Source: Scleromitrula shiraiana (Eukaryota; Ascomycota; Leotiomycetes; Helotiales; Sclerotiniaceae). Taken from it: 64,000 nt of DNA. Positions within the stretch are counted from its first letter, which is position 1. Every line of letters begins with the position of its first letter. Below, one piece after another: positions 12,664-24,090 of the stretch. The notes beneath the pieces are model-generated. The model saw only the letters and a program-made list of their open reading frames with translations. It made no database searches and was not told the DNA's origin. The position numbers were made by a program, and so were the translations under genes. The DNA is taken from NCBI GenBank assembly GCA_028455995.1, contig JABELC010000001.1:2778501-2842500 (forward strand), in the 5' to 3' direction.

Positions 12664-14714
12664 ATGAATCCATCAACCACAAATCTTCTTCAAATTCTAT
12701 GTCTAATATTAACATGTCTAACAACGAGTATCAACGCTCTCTCAGCAGCTGGCTGGCTCAGTCAATCCATCTATCAAATCATGACGGATAGATTTGCCCG
12801 TGCGGACGGCTTAACCACAGCGGCCTGTAACACGGCGAGTGGGGTTTATTGTGGGGGTACGTGGCAGGGTATTATTAATTGTTTGGGTTATATTCAGAAT
12901 AGGGGGTTTACGGCTGTGAGGTTTCTGGAGGGGATGGGGATTTTGGAGGAAGTGATTGTGGGTGGGTGTTGATGCGTTTTAGATTTGGATCTCCCTGACT
13001 GTGTTGAATATTGCGGGAACTAGCTTGGTATGTGTTCCGAGATCTTGATGGTACAATAGTGAAGCCTGTGGTACCGTTGAGGTGCTTGATGCATGTATTG
13101 ACTGGATATAACTAATCTGGATTAGGATAGATCAAGTTACCATGGTTATTGGGTCCAGAATATCTACCTGGTGAATCCTAATTTTGGTACCGCTGCATAT
13201 TTAAAAGCTTTATCAGCTGCTGTGAGTTAACTCAATCCTTTCTTTGGCAACTTAAGTGAATCTACTCATATCCTTCAGTCCCATGCTCGAGGAATGTACT
13301 TGATGGACGACGTAGTTACAAATCATATGGGATATTTGGGTTGTGGAACCTGTGCAGATTATAGCATTTACAATCCATTCAACTCAGTAAGTATCAGATT
13401 AAGAAAGTGATGAAGATGAAGGCGGATCAGAATGTCTAACAAAAGGTCAAGCAATCATACTATCATCCGTTCTGTCTAATCGACTATAGCAATGCAACGA
13501 GCGTTACAAACTGTTGAGAAGGGGATAATATTGTCTCTCTTCCTGATCCCAGAACAGAAAATTCTAATGTTCAAAGCGTGTGGAATTCCTGGATACAGCA
13601 GCTTGTTGCAAACTATTCCATTGATGAGCTGAAAGTTGATAGTGCTCAACAAACTGGTGTATCATTCTTTCCTTCTTTCCAATCGGCAGGTATGTATATA
13701 CTATCTCATAATCTTCTGGTGAGTTCGATTTATTGACGAATACCAAGCCGGTGTATACATTGTTGGAGAAATCTACAATGGCGATCCGGCCTACGTATTT
13801 CCATATCAAAAATACATAAACGGAGTCCTCAACTATCCCGCGTAAGATCCCAATTATCTACCTCAAAAGCAAACCATCGACTAATCAGAAGCTCGACAGA
13901 TATTACTGGATAACACAAGCATTCCAATCTACCAGCGGAAGTATAAGTAACCTAGTAAATGGAATTAATACAATGAAAAGTACTTGTGTAAATACTACAC
14001 TCCTTGGATCCTTCCTTGCAAACCACGATGTGGCTCGTTTCCCGTATTATACATCCGATTTGTCTCTTACGAAGAATGCTATTTCTTTTACTATTCTTGC
14101 AGATGGTATCCCTATCAGTGAGTATTCCTCTTCCCTTCTCACTTCACTCACTTGAGTCTTGACTCTCCACTATTCCCTTCCATGCAAGCACGAAAAGAGA
14201 GAAGGAGAGGAAGGAAATTAACCTAACACCCATCACCCCAGTCTACCAAGGCCAAGAACAACACTACACCGGCACCGGCGTCCCCTCCAACCGCGCCGCC
14301 CTCTGGCTCTCCTCCTACACCACAACCAACAACCCCTACCACACACCCATCGCCTCCGCCAACCAAATCCGTAACCAAGCCATCTACCGCGACCCCACCT
14401 ACCTAACCTACAAAGCGCACCCCGTCTACAGCGACAGCAGCACCATCGCCATGCGCAAAGGCTACGCCGGGTATCAGATTATCGGGGTGTTTTTGAGTCC
14501 GGGGGCGGGCGGCGCGAGTTATACGTTGGGGTTGACGGCGGCGATGACGGGGTTTACGGCGGGATTGCAGGTGGTGGAGGTGTTGTTGAGTTGTGGGACG
14601 GTGACGACGGATTCGGATTCGGGTGGGGGGTTGGCGGTGCAGATGGCCGGGGGGTTGCCGAGGATTTGGTATCCTAGGGCGGGTTTGGTGGGGAGTGGTG
14701 TTTGTGGGTTGTAG
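12664..14714 (+). pseudogene. Secreted alpha-amylase (GH13), otherwise intact, with one in-frame TGA
   Basis: Eight exons can be joined in frame: 12664-12915, 12983-13027, 13126-13221, 13279-13386, 13452-13689, 13748-13841, 13900-14117 and 14242-14714, giving a 507-codon frame of normal fungal amylase length. A signal peptide of about 25 residues precedes LSAAGWLSQSIYQIMTDRFA. The GH13 landmarks are present: DVVTNHMGY, ELKVDSAQQ (nucleophile Asp), VGEIYNGDP (acid/base Glu) and LANHDVARF (third Asp). The enzyme would cut alpha-1,4-glucan outside the cell. The only break is TGA at 13515-13517, after TNC and before EGDNIVSLPDP, where fungal amylases usually have Trp (CWxGDN). A single TGG-to-TGA change or a base error explains it. 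If real, the product stops at about codon 190, before all three catalytic residues. The last exon flips from C-rich to G-rich codon choice. Confidence 0.85.
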
Positions 14715-15270
14715 TTGTGAATGCAGTGGTTAGATCGCCCTTATAAGCGAACTCTGCTCATGAGATCAGTTTCAAAGTACATATTTTATATATACAGTAC
14801 ATAACGAAGAACCTGTGCTTTGATAGAATGATGAAGTTCTCCTTTCGTGAAAATATTGATTTCTCGCCAGGTGTTCGGATGAATGATCATAATCTCTATC
14901 GATCACTACATCAGTCACGAGTTGGTTCGAGTTTGGAAGCACAATTTTTCTATGCATTTTACAAATACTTTACAGTGTCCGCGTGAAAAAAGACTCCTGC
15001 CTTTCCTTGCCCTGCTTTGCTTTGCCAAGCCATGGAATCGAGGTCCAACCAGCCAACGCCAATCCATGCTTATCATCAATCAACTCTTTGCTGTCAAAGT
15101 CAGATCGAGACTTCCAAGTTTGAATAGCCTTATTCAAGTGCTTTCATTTTGCAACTCGGAATCTCACCGTTTCCCTCTTTCATCCCAGTTATACATTTTT
15201 TGTCCATGTATCCATCCTAATAATGAACTGATTATTGATATCAGAAAAAATTCCATGCCATACCTCCCAT
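14715..15270. other. Intergenic between convergent genes
   Basis: This 556-base stretch lies between the amylase end and the ERD2 end, which converge. It should hold both 3' untranslated regions. I see nothing else in it. Confidence 0.5.
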
Positions 15271-16038
15271 CTACACAGGCAAGGTGAATTTCTTCCCTTT
15301 CATAACCTTCGTATAATAAATCCAGAAGAAATCCGAGTAAAGCACCGTTTGTACGATTCCAGCCATCACGGCAATGCCATCCCAATGACTCTCGGCGAAA
15401 TATCTCCATGCCCAATTCGGAATGTAAAGAGCTCTGTAACTCCCTAATGCGAAGAGGTAATGTGTTGTGATTGTTTCAGCTTCGCCCGTTCTCTGTAATA
15501 AAAATAGTTGTGGGAGAATGGCGACAGATTCAAGCCAGATGCTGAATGCCCAGAGAATTTCGGCTGGTGTGTAAGAGTAAGGATAGATAAGAGCGAGCGC
15601 AAGAGATCCTCCTAGTAGATATTGTACTCTGAATGTATCGATATTGGGGTCATGAGTGGGTTTGTAGGAGGTGGTCATTACATAGATCGTATAGCCCGAA
15701 GATGCAAGGAAGAGAAGTTTGAAGGTTGTGTTGTAGAAGCTGTCGGTAAAAGTCCAGAATAGATCGAGGTATCGGGTTATGTAGACGAGAAGGTATAGGG
15801 CTTGCGATTTGAAGGATATTCCGGAGCAGGACTATGGGGAAACTTTGTGTTAGGTTGACTGGTTGGCATTGTTAACTCGAATGTAGGAAACGTACATTGG
15901 TTTGATGCATTTTATGGAGGAGGATTAGAATTGACAGAAGATGGGAGAAATCCCCTGATAGCACACAAAATTAGTTTATAACTCTTTCGCCATTGAATTT
16001 GGGGGAGGAAACATACCCAGAATTCTGAAAAGATTCAT
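15271..16038 (-). CDS. ERD2: ER lumen protein-retaining receptor (KDEL/HDEL receptor)
   Basis: Three exons on the minus strand, 16038-16017, 15954-15896 and 15831-15271, give 213 residues, the usual length for the family. The N-terminus MNLFRILGDFSHLLSILIL, then GISFKSQALY and YITRYLDLFW, and later LESVAILPQL and HYLFALGSYRALY are diagnostic of ERD2. The protein is a seven-helix Golgi/ER membrane receptor that binds C-terminal HDEL/KDEL signals of escaped ER proteins at low pH and returns them in COPI vesicles. The lysine-containing tail KGKKFTLPV matches the cytosolic retrieval tail of the family. The first exon is only 22 bases. It is head-to-head with the WLM gene at 16666 across about 630 bases. 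Confidence 0.93.
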
Positions 16039-16665
16039 GATGGGCAATCAAAGGGACTATCCCCAAGAGTATGCGCAACCAGACTAGTTTTGAAGAAAAG
16101 AAATGGTTAAAGCCAGTAGAAAACACTACAGCTTTTTTATAAAACGATCCGAATCAATTGGTGTTGATGATAAAGGAATGATTTGACATCTGAAAGTGGT
16201 TTGTGAATGTATATTCGAGTATAGTTGTTGATGTTGAGGACACGCAACGATGAAGCTAATAAGCTAAATCGCGACTCAGAGACGGGAAAAAGGTATAAAG
16301 ATAATTGCAGGGATGTTCTTACAACTACTTGGGTCGAGTAACTGCCCAGATGTGACTGTAAGGAGAGAATAATAATAAGGCTTAAAACGGGATGGAGCGA
16401 ATAGTTGCCGTTCGGTTTATAAGTTTTTCCATTCCGATTACATACATTTATTTATTTTGTGGCAAAGTATCTTAACACCGAGCTTGAGGTCACTGATGAT
16501 TACGAAGCAGAGTTCGTTGGACTGTTTTACCTGGAAGCTTCTATTGTTTGAATCTCAATATGTACATTATTTAGAATTCAATTCAATTCAATTACAATTA
16601 CTCTCATTAACCGCATATTTGAAATTCATCATTCCAAGTTTCATAGATTTGAAACTATTACATAT
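16039..16665. other. Shared upstream region of ERD2 and the WLM-domain gene
   Basis: Divergent intergenic segment of 627 bases with no gene of its own. A short ATTCA microsatellite lies near 16575-16593, just before the plus-strand ATG. It presumably contains both promoters. Confidence 0.45.
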
Positions 16666-17721
16666 ATGGCAACTGATACAGAAAACAACGACAACATCAT
16701 GGCTACTGACAATCAAGATTTAGTCTCCATCACGCTCACTCACCATGGAAAACCTCACACCTTCTCACTACCCCAAACATCCACTATCAGCGACCTCTCT
16801 GCCACAATTTCCGAGACTCTTTTCATCCCTCCTTCCAACCAAAAACTCATGATCTCCAAACTCGGACTCCTCAAACCCCCCTTCAAAGACCCCTCCCTCT
16901 CACTGCAAACCCTCTTCGACAAAAAAATAACCCTTATGGGCAGCACCGCCGCAGAAGCAACATCCATCGCAGCCGGTGCCCTCAGCGCCTCTCGACTCGT
17001 AAACGCTCCACCACCAAAACCAAAAGTATCAGCCTACAAAACAGTCGACTGGAAAAAAGCCCAAGAATCTTCACTCTATACATTTCAAACTCTGCGGCCT
17101 CTCCCATACCTACCGAATCCTTCCAAATCCCTCCAATATCTCCAACGACTCAAAGATGATGCCGGAATTAAGCACGCGATGCTAAAACATCAATTTAGCG
17201 TTCCTCTTCTCACAGAAATGAATCCCATCGAACACACATCATCGGATCACAATGGTACATCTCGAACCCTGGGCCTAAATAGGAATAAAGGCGAAGTAAT
17301 CGAACTGCGCTTAAGAACAGATGCATATGATGGATACAGGGATTACAAAACCATTCGCAAGACATTATGTCATGAGTTGGCGCATTGTGTATGGGGAGAT
17401 CATGATAGGAATTTTTGGGATTTGTGTAAACAGATTGAGAGGGAGGTTGAGAGTGTAGAAGGTGGGGGGAGAAGTTTGGGCGGGGAGTTCTATGAGAGGG
17501 GTGGTGGGGAGGAGGAGGTAGATGATCATGGGGGATGGACCGGGGGGGAATTTGTGTTGGGGGTGCGGAGTGGAGGGGGTGCGGAAAGTACGGGTGGTAC
17601 GGGGTTGGCTGCGTCGAGGGGTCAGGGTATGAGTAGGAGGGAGATATTGGCGAAGGCGGCAGAGGAGAGGATGAGAAGGTTAAGAGATGAACGAAATACT
17701 GAGGGTGGTGAGGGTGCTTGA
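16666..17721 (+). CDS. Ubiquitin-like / WLM-domain metalloprotease-type protein
   Basis: Single exon, 351 residues, starting at the ATG at 16666. Residues about 20-92 form a ubiquitin-like region (SITLTHHGKPHTFSL through LFDKKITLMG). The middle holds a WLM (Wss1p-like metalloprotease) domain: LGLNRNKGEVIELRLR, then TIRKTLCHELAHCVWGDHD. It carries the zinc-protease HExxH motif (HELAH, about residues 236-240) with a third ligand candidate in GDHDRNFW. Known relatives (Wss1/SPRTN class and fungal ubiquitin-WLM fusions) act on DNA-protein crosslinks or SUMO/ubiquitin conjugates near Cdc48; that role is inferred by family. The C-terminus is glycine-rich and ends in a short basic helix (ILAKAAEERMRRLRDE). 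Codon choice turns abruptly G-rich after about 17370. Confidence 0.88.
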   Translation: MATDTENNDNIMATDNQDLVSITLTHHGKPHTFSLPQTSTISDLSATISETLFIPPSNQKLMISKLGLLKPPFKDPSLSLQTLFDKKITLMGSTAAEATSIAAGALSASRLVNAPPPKPKVSAYKTVDWKKAQESSLYTFQTLRPLPYLPNPSKSLQYLQRLKDDAGIKHAMLKHQFSVPLLTEMNPIEHTSSDHNGTSRTLGLNRNKGEVIELRLRTDAYDGYRDYKTIRKTLCHELAHCVWGDHDRNFWDLCKQIEREVESVEGGGRSLGGEFYERGGGEEEVDDHGGWTGGEFVLGVRSGGGAESTGGTGLAASRGQGMSRREILAKAAEERMRRLRDERNTEGGEGA

Positions 17722-18260
17722 TGCGATCACGTCATTTGATTTCCTGTTGAATAGCGAAGGCGTTTCTGGTTGGACATATATGAGCTTAAAGCTATTCAAA
17801 GCGATGCATATTTTAGGCCATATTGAGTCTATAGATTAATTATGATTGACGATTTCTGGAATATCCTTCTAAACACACGAGGCATGAAGACCTCTGTTCC
17901 ATCCATAAACCTATCTGTTACCCACCCTTAAACAGTTATTTTGTTCGTTTTGTTGCACGTCTAAAACATGATTTCTAACTCTCAGATGTGCAACAAAACA
18001 ACAAACAGCTACTTCTTCTATTGGTTGCTAGATTCCAATATTATCTCTTGAATTCCATCCCCTTATAAACGAAACATGTCATCTAGACATTCAAATAGCC
18101 ATCTATGTTCGTCTCGAAACTAAGGAAAGCACATCATAAACACATATATATAAGTTTTTAGAATTCCTTTGTTGTATTTTACTACCAATATATACATAAA
18201 CACCGACCATGATCGCACACATCGCGCAAAAGAAGAAGAGCCAAAGATCAAATACAAAGT
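17722..18260. other. Intergenic between convergent genes
   Basis: This 539-base stretch should carry the 3' ends of the WLM gene and of the complex I gene. It is AT-rich, with a TATATA run near 18147. No gene is seen. Confidence 0.5.
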
Positions 18261-20784
18261 TCAAGGTCCATAAGCAGCACGTCCGTGAGGATTATCACTT
18301 GAGTAACCCGGAGCTAAGAAGTTAGTCTCTGGGTTATTTGTCTCCTTTGCCGCTGAACATCTAGCCATTGTTGGCGAACTATTTGATGGTTTCGTTAGCA
18401 ATTAATCTTATAGGATAGCAAGGATAAGTATAGAATGATGTTCACGTACCTTCTGGAAATAACATCTGTAAAGTAAAAGTTGTCGATAACCTTTTTTAAT
18501 GGAGCACCAGTTGCCTTGCTACCCTTATTTTGATCTACTAATTGAACCTTGCTTAATTGTTTCAAGGCAACTGGTTCAACGACATCATAGCTTGATAATG
18601 TGGGACTAATTTCAACCATGCGGTCACGAAGAGCGGCGACATCGTCATATGGTAATGGTGCGCCTAAGAACTCACTAACTGCTCGGATAATCTTCCAGTC
18701 AGTTCGTGCGGCACCGGGTAATGAAGTGGCTGCACGGGTCATCTGTACACGACCTTCGGTGTTAACATAGGTTCCAGCCTTCTCAGTGTAGGCGGCACCT
18801 GGGAGAACGACATCGGCAATTTGGGCACCTCTATCACCGTGGTGACCTTGGTAGACAACGAATGCGTTCTTGGGAATATCTGCGGCGTTGAACTCATCGG
18901 CACCGAGTAACCAAACGAATTTTGGCTTAGTCTCGGCAACCTCTTTGGAAGGAGTTGTGAAACCAACCTCAAAAGCACCGACTCTTGAGGCGGCACGTTG
19001 GAGAACGTTGTATCCGTTCCATTCTTCGGTCAAGAAGTTTTTGGCGTGCTTCTCAACAAAGCTACCAACCATCTCATACATGGCCTTAGAATCAGCGTGA
19101 TCAGTGACACCTGAACCGACAATGATCATTGGTCGTTTAGCAGCAGCAAGCTTCTTGCCGAATGGACCAGCAAGGGTCTGCTTTAAAGCGGCCGCATCAG
19201 TACCCAAGTGCTCAAATTCAAAGGTTGATTCCCATGATTCACCAACTACACCGATTTCAAGGTCAGATCTTAACCATTGTTTTCGGATACGGGCATTAAG
19301 ACCAGCAGCTTCATGTCTAGTGTTGCTTCCCACAATCAAGATGCAGTCGGCTTCCTCGACACCCCAAATCTTAGAGTTGAAAAGGTAATTTGATCGGACA
19401 TCAATTCCGTGGGGCATTGGTGCATTTCCAGATGGCTGATCGAGAGCCAAGTTCTCAGAGCCAAGCTTATTGGCCAAATCCTTCATGGCGACCATTGACT
19501 CAGTCTCGATAAGTTCTCCAGCGATTGCCTTAAATTCGTTGCCCTTTGGTGCGAAATCCTTGTATGCAGCTCCAATCTCAACTAAAGCTTGCTCCCAACT
19601 GGCTGGTAAGAATTTACCGTCCTTCTTAATGAGAGGGGTGGTAAGCCTTTGAGTCTTTAATCCATCACAGGCAAATCGTGTCTTATCGTTGATCCATTCC
19701 TCATTTACGTCGTCGTTTAGTCTAGGGAGAATTCGCATGACCTCGAGTCCTCTTGAGTCTACCCGAATGTTAGATCCTAATCCGTCCAAAACATCAACTG
19801 ATTCCGTATGCTTCAATTCCCATGGGCGTGCTCGGAAGGCATATGGTTTCGATGTAAGGGCTCCAACTGGGCATAGATCGATAACGTTTCCAGACATTTC
19901 CGAATCCAAGTTCTTCTCAAGGTATGTTCCAATTTGCATATCGTTTCCTCGTCCAGTAGATCCAAGTTCCGGGGCACCAGCAATATCGTTTGCGAATCGA
20001 ATACATCTCGTGCAGTGAATACATCTGTTCATCGAAGTCTTGATCAAAGGTCCAATATTTTTGTCCTCGGTGGCACGCTTGCCACCAATCTCGTGAAATC
20101 GACCTCTATCCGCACCATATCTCATTGATTGATCTTGTAAATCACACTCTCCTCCTTGGTCGCAAATTGGGCAATCTAACGGGTGGTTTGCCAATAAAAA
20201 TTCCATAACTCCTTCTCTGGCTTTGTGTGTGAGGGGTGAGTTGGTCTTAACAACCATACCTGGTTGTACTGGCCATGCACATGATGCTACGGGTTTTGGT
20301 GCTCTCTCGACTTCGACCAGACACATACGGCAATTTCCGGCGATCATGAGCTTTCTGTGAGGGGCTGGGATCAGTGGGGGGGTTCATTGGTAAGATGTTC
20401 GGATAAGACCTACTCATGATAACAATATCTACAGAACATTAGCAGAAGTCCCCAACATGCATATTCTTCAATGGCTTACCTTGGTACTACAGACCCTGCC
20501 TTCTCGCATGCTTGAATCAAAGCAGAACCAGCTGTGGCGTTGTCAACAACTTTCCCATTTCGATGGTGGCCTTTCCCCCAGCGTACCTTCTATTGAAACC
20601 TGTTTGCCATCTGAACCCCATGTTAGCCAAACTTCTCGATATATATTCCGCAGATTCAATGCGCCTCACCAACAGTAAGAGTGACCTCGGCTTGTCTTCT
20701 AGGTGTTGTTGTGAATGTTCTGGCAGCACAGAAACTCTGTCTGCTAGTCCTTATTGCCGACCTTGACAAAGTTTGTCGCAACAT
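18261..20784 (-). CDS. nuo-78: NADH:ubiquinone oxidoreductase 78-kDa subunit (complex I, NDUFS1 type)
   Basis: Six exons on the minus strand (20784-20670, 20610-20587, 20531-20480, 20428-20414, 20354-18450, 18378-18261) give 742 residues, the normal size. The start MLRQTLSRSAIRTSRQSF is a typical mitochondrial presequence. Iron-sulphur ligands are visible: YCYHEKLMIAGNCRMCLVEV (2Fe-2S), CPICDQGGECDLQDQSMRYG (4Fe-4S with the His/Cys pattern) and CIHCTRCIRF (second 4Fe-4S), followed by the molybdopterin-oxidoreductase-like fold. In the matrix arm of complex I it passes electrons from the flavin site along the cluster chain. Exons 2 and 4 are only 24 and 15 bases, so the conserved ferredoxin-like domain is stitched from very small pieces. 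Two inverted CCAAT boxes lie about 180-210 bases upstream. Confidence 0.96.
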
Positions 20785-22150
20785 CTTGCTCTCTCTTCTT
20801 GAAATGCGAAAGGAAAAGAAAGGAAAAAAGAAAACAAACGATGCTGGTACAAGGTGGAGAGAGGGGGGGAAATCTTTCAATTGAAATTAATCATGAATCT
20901 CGAGAACTTGATATCCAAGCTCTCGTCGTTCGGATGTAACTTCTGGTCTAGTGTAGAATAAAGATTGGTTTTACTAAGCTCAAATTATGATTGGTTAAAG
21001 TGAAATCCCACCAAAATTCCGCGCTACTGATGCTATAAAGTTCTGTTCTCGCGAAACTTTTTTTGAACTTTTTTCTTCTTCTTTTATTATTTAAATTGTA
21101 TTGGGCACATTTTATTGTAGGTGTACTTGAGTAATTGAAAATACCTTCACTTCATTGTGAAGGTTCCTTTTTCTTTACTATCAATCGAGTTTCCCTCTAT
21201 CTTGTGTTCTAGAGCACAACTTCTGGGCGCTGGAATGGATGCAAATGAAAGCCTTTTGGCTTGATGAATGCGCAACTTACCGCCGGCTGCTACATATTTA
21301 TTATAGATTCATGAATGGCTTGCTATTGTTCCTATCTCAGTGATTTAATTTCCTATGAGCTTGATAACTTGATCTCATAAGATCTATGTGATTGGAGCTA
21401 TTAGTATGCTCGATCTATGTCTTGACAATGCGTACTTGGAATGAGCCGCCCCAGACTGAGATTGCTTAATTTATTTCGCTTTCCCATCATAGCTACTGTG
21501 GAGCTGCCACTATGTATCTGGTAATATGGTCTTTCTAACTGCCATAGAATGTCTATTCATGTCACCTTGTGAGATCTTGCCAAAAGGTCAAATGAACATG
21601 GTGAAGTAATGGTTAGTAAATAGTCTACAATACGGTAACTTAAGGATCTTCATTATGATTAATCTCAAGCATTGTGTTAAAGGTTTCCCTTTTTGTTTCT
21701 CTACGTATGCAGATATATGGTAAGATTTTAGCCTCCTCGCCTCTCAGTATGCGTCCTAGTGGAAAATACCGGAAAAAGGATATGCTATAAAAACCGACTT
21801 GAAAGAAGTCAACCAAACTGCTCGCATGTTTATATCCAACTGACATCAAAAAAATCTCCCCTTTACAGAGAAGTCCTCTCATAATCTTCACTCCAAAGTA
21901 AAGCGTTGTAAATGTATATCGTAGCTTAGAGCCTTGGGCTTTGCACCATCACCCCCACCATCAATCTTCAGCAATCTTACGAATGGAAGAAGGATTTGAT
22001 ACCACTCTCTGCCATTGTCTACGTCTAGATCAATATGTCACCAATCTTGGGACACTGCTTATCCCACTGTCGACGAGGTCGTTGCCGAGCGCGTCGCGTT
22101 GTTCTGATCGATTGAAAACTATAGAGGTACTGATCAATACTGAATCATCT
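20785..22150. other. Upstream region of the complex I gene and gene-poor DNA
   Basis: The first few hundred bases are the promoter side of the minus-strand complex I gene. The rest is AT-rich with only short frames (for example 21640-21891 minus) lacking domains. From about 21935 it shows similarity to sequence near 23860 and belongs to the segmental duplication. Confidence 0.45.
20964..20994 (-). promoter_or_regulatory. Pair of CCAAT boxes upstream of the complex I gene
   Basis: ATTGG occurs at 20964-20968 and again at 20990-20994, that is CCAAT on the coding strand of the minus-strand gene, about 180 and 206 bases before its ATG. The fungal CCAAT-binding HAP complex is known to act on respiratory genes. 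Occupancy here is inferred. Confidence 0.3.
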
Positions 22151-22171
22151 TGATTTCATATAGCAAGGATA

Positions 22172-23113
22172 CTACTCACTAGGTGTAGGGAGAACTCCAC
22201 CTTCCTCATGAGCTAGGTCCAACTCAGCCTTTCTAAAATTGTCATGATAGACTTCAATATCCATGTGCCCAGTCGATATGTCCGTATCCTTAGCGCGTGC
22301 CCTAGCTTTAGTACTTTGCGGCATATCACCCATTTCCAAGAGTTTGATTTTAGCCGCATCCATCATGAGTAACGGCATTATGTTCTTAATATCTGCTGAC
22401 GTAGAATTTGCAGTACGGAGTCGTATGTTAATGCGTCCATTGCTAGTCTTCTTTAAATTCGGAAAAGCGGTCATAACATAGGTCGTTAACTTCTTTAGCT
22501 GCTATTCTTTATAAGCTTCATCGTCATCAGATATCTTAGAGCCGGCTGGTCGATCGAACTCAATCTCAACATCAATACGATGAACATACCTTCTGAGATT
22601 CTGCTTTTCTGACAACATTGCGAATGCCTGGTGAACACTAGCTACTCTCGACAGCCTTTGTAGTTCAAAATCATAAGATTCCCATGTATCAGGATCAGAA
22701 TTTGGAGAGATTTTGACATGAATATCGAGGATAGCATTATTTCAAAGATATTCAGAAAATCCAGACGAAATCTGCTTGTTAACTAATAGAATGACAAGAT
22801 CCTTCTCATCTCTGGCTCCATTTTTGCCCAACCGTCAGCAACAATGGTGTGGTAGGAATATAGATGGCTGCCCAGGTAAACGTAAACCTAGTCGCGGATT
22901 TCCCAAGGAAGAACCTGTGTTAAGTATGGCTCTTGGGGTATTGTTAGAATCCATTCTGTAAAACTCGAGAGATTCGGAATACATACTTGTGACTTTGACG
23001 TTTTGTTCTTTGATAATTTCCTCAGCGATGATCTCCTCAGTTGCTACCAATTTTGCTATGCTGCAGCTGTGAGCAGGAAAAAGCTGCTTAGGAAAAAAGT
23101 TGAAGAGACACAT
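22172..23113 (-). pseudogene. Dead paralog of the unknown gene at 24091-25027
   Basis: Reading the minus strand in two frames recovers a diverged copy of the downstream neighbour. EPYLTQVLPWEIRD matches EPYFTKIIPREIRD, LLVNKQISSGFSEYL matches LLVNKQISSEFAEYL, and TAFPNLKKTSNG matches STFPNLKSATNG. The shared ends are NSTSADIKNIMPLL and FRKAELDLAHEEGGVLPTPS. The copy is broken by a TAG after EIRD (about 22890), a frame change before LVILLVNKQ, a TGA after SEYL where the intact gene has Arg, and a TAG before QLKKLTTYV (about 22500). The C-terminal hundred codons remain open. The function of the family is unknown. Age and multiple lesion types suggest decay over time, possibly started by C-to-T mutation of duplicated DNA. 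Confidence 0.75.
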
Positions 23114-24090
23114 CTTTGACTGAGCTTTTAAGAACTCGAGGAGTTGAAGAGATTAGACAGAAGAAAAGGAACAGGTAAAAGGGACTTGAAAGCCACTTTC
23201 TCCAACACCAGATTTTTTTCTTTTCTTTTTTCTTATTGTGTTATTTTTGAAAGTAAGAAACACAAAAATATGGAAGATCGTTGATATAATTTGTTTAAGC
23301 ACATAAATGAGTGAATGAGATGGGTTTTCTTATATAAGGAGAATGCATATGCCCTGAGCTGTCACTTGAAAAATGAATTCAAAAGATTGATTTAATTGAT
23401 TTAATTGACTTAATTGACTCCAGTCATATCCGCAACTTAAGAGTGTAAAATGCTAGATCCCATCCTCTCTCCAAATACCCCAAACTCCTAAATTCCCAAG
23501 CCAAAGCCAAAGCAAAAGCACAGCCTGTCCATCGATAAATAACACCAAACGCTCAATTGTTTACGGTCCCTACTCGCCATTCCTTCAGGATTGTTTAAAA
23601 TGGATTTTTTTTTTCTTTTTTTCTTTTTTTCTTTTTTTGTTTTTTTGTTTTTTTCTTTTTTTTTGTTTTTTTTTTGTTTTTTTCTTTTCAAGATATCAAG
23701 TCGTTCCTTCCTGTTTGGACTCGTAGCCGTAAAAGGCTGATCTCGAAATAGACGTCAAAATAATAACCCGAACTCCTTGCCTATGCCTATCTATATCAAA
23801 TTGATAATTGAAAACCCTGCCCTATGCACAAAGGGCCTTTCATGCTCCTGAGTCGGAAGTAAAACATAACGATCGTTCAACTCCGCCCACCATCAATTTT
23901 CAGCCAATTTACAGGCCATGGTCGAAAAAAATTTCTGGTGATTTTCTTCGCCATTCTCTCTTTCTAGTCCCGCGTACTAAGTTGATCTTAAAGGATTCGA
24001 ATTGTTTTGGATAGGTAATTACCCGCGATTTGTCGGAGACTATAGATATATTAATCAGTACTGATTTATCTCGATTTCACGGAAGAGAAA
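23114..24090. other. Spacer inside the duplication with an interrupted T tract
   Basis: No gene is seen. About 23605-23688 is a run of T broken by single C or G. It is followed directly by the neighbour-gene remnant at 23689-23730. The right part (23810-24060) is similar to 21935-22150, the sequence beyond the other copy's 3' end. Confidence 0.5.
23605..23688. repeat. Interrupted poly-T low-complexity tract
   Basis: Runs of 6-10 T separated by single C or G over about 85 bases. The Lys-rich minus-strand frame here is only a translation of this tract. Confidence 0.85.

Larger units (their letters stand above)
21935..23730. repeat. Degenerate left copy of a tandem segmental duplication
   Basis: Its counterpart is about 23860-25980. 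Landmarks in the same order are CCCACCATCAAT near 21954 and 23888, the unknown gene (22160-23113 and 24091-25027), CCCTA(C/T)TCGC near 23569 and 25630, and a 42-base block at 23689-23730 that matches 25939-25980. In that block almost all changes are C-to-T or G-to-A in the left copy. A T-rich low-complexity run replaces the middle of the neighbouring gene. Confidence 0.65.

Noticed and set aside
23488..23691. Lys-rich minus-strand reading frame
   Set aside because: It is only the translation of the interrupted T tract.
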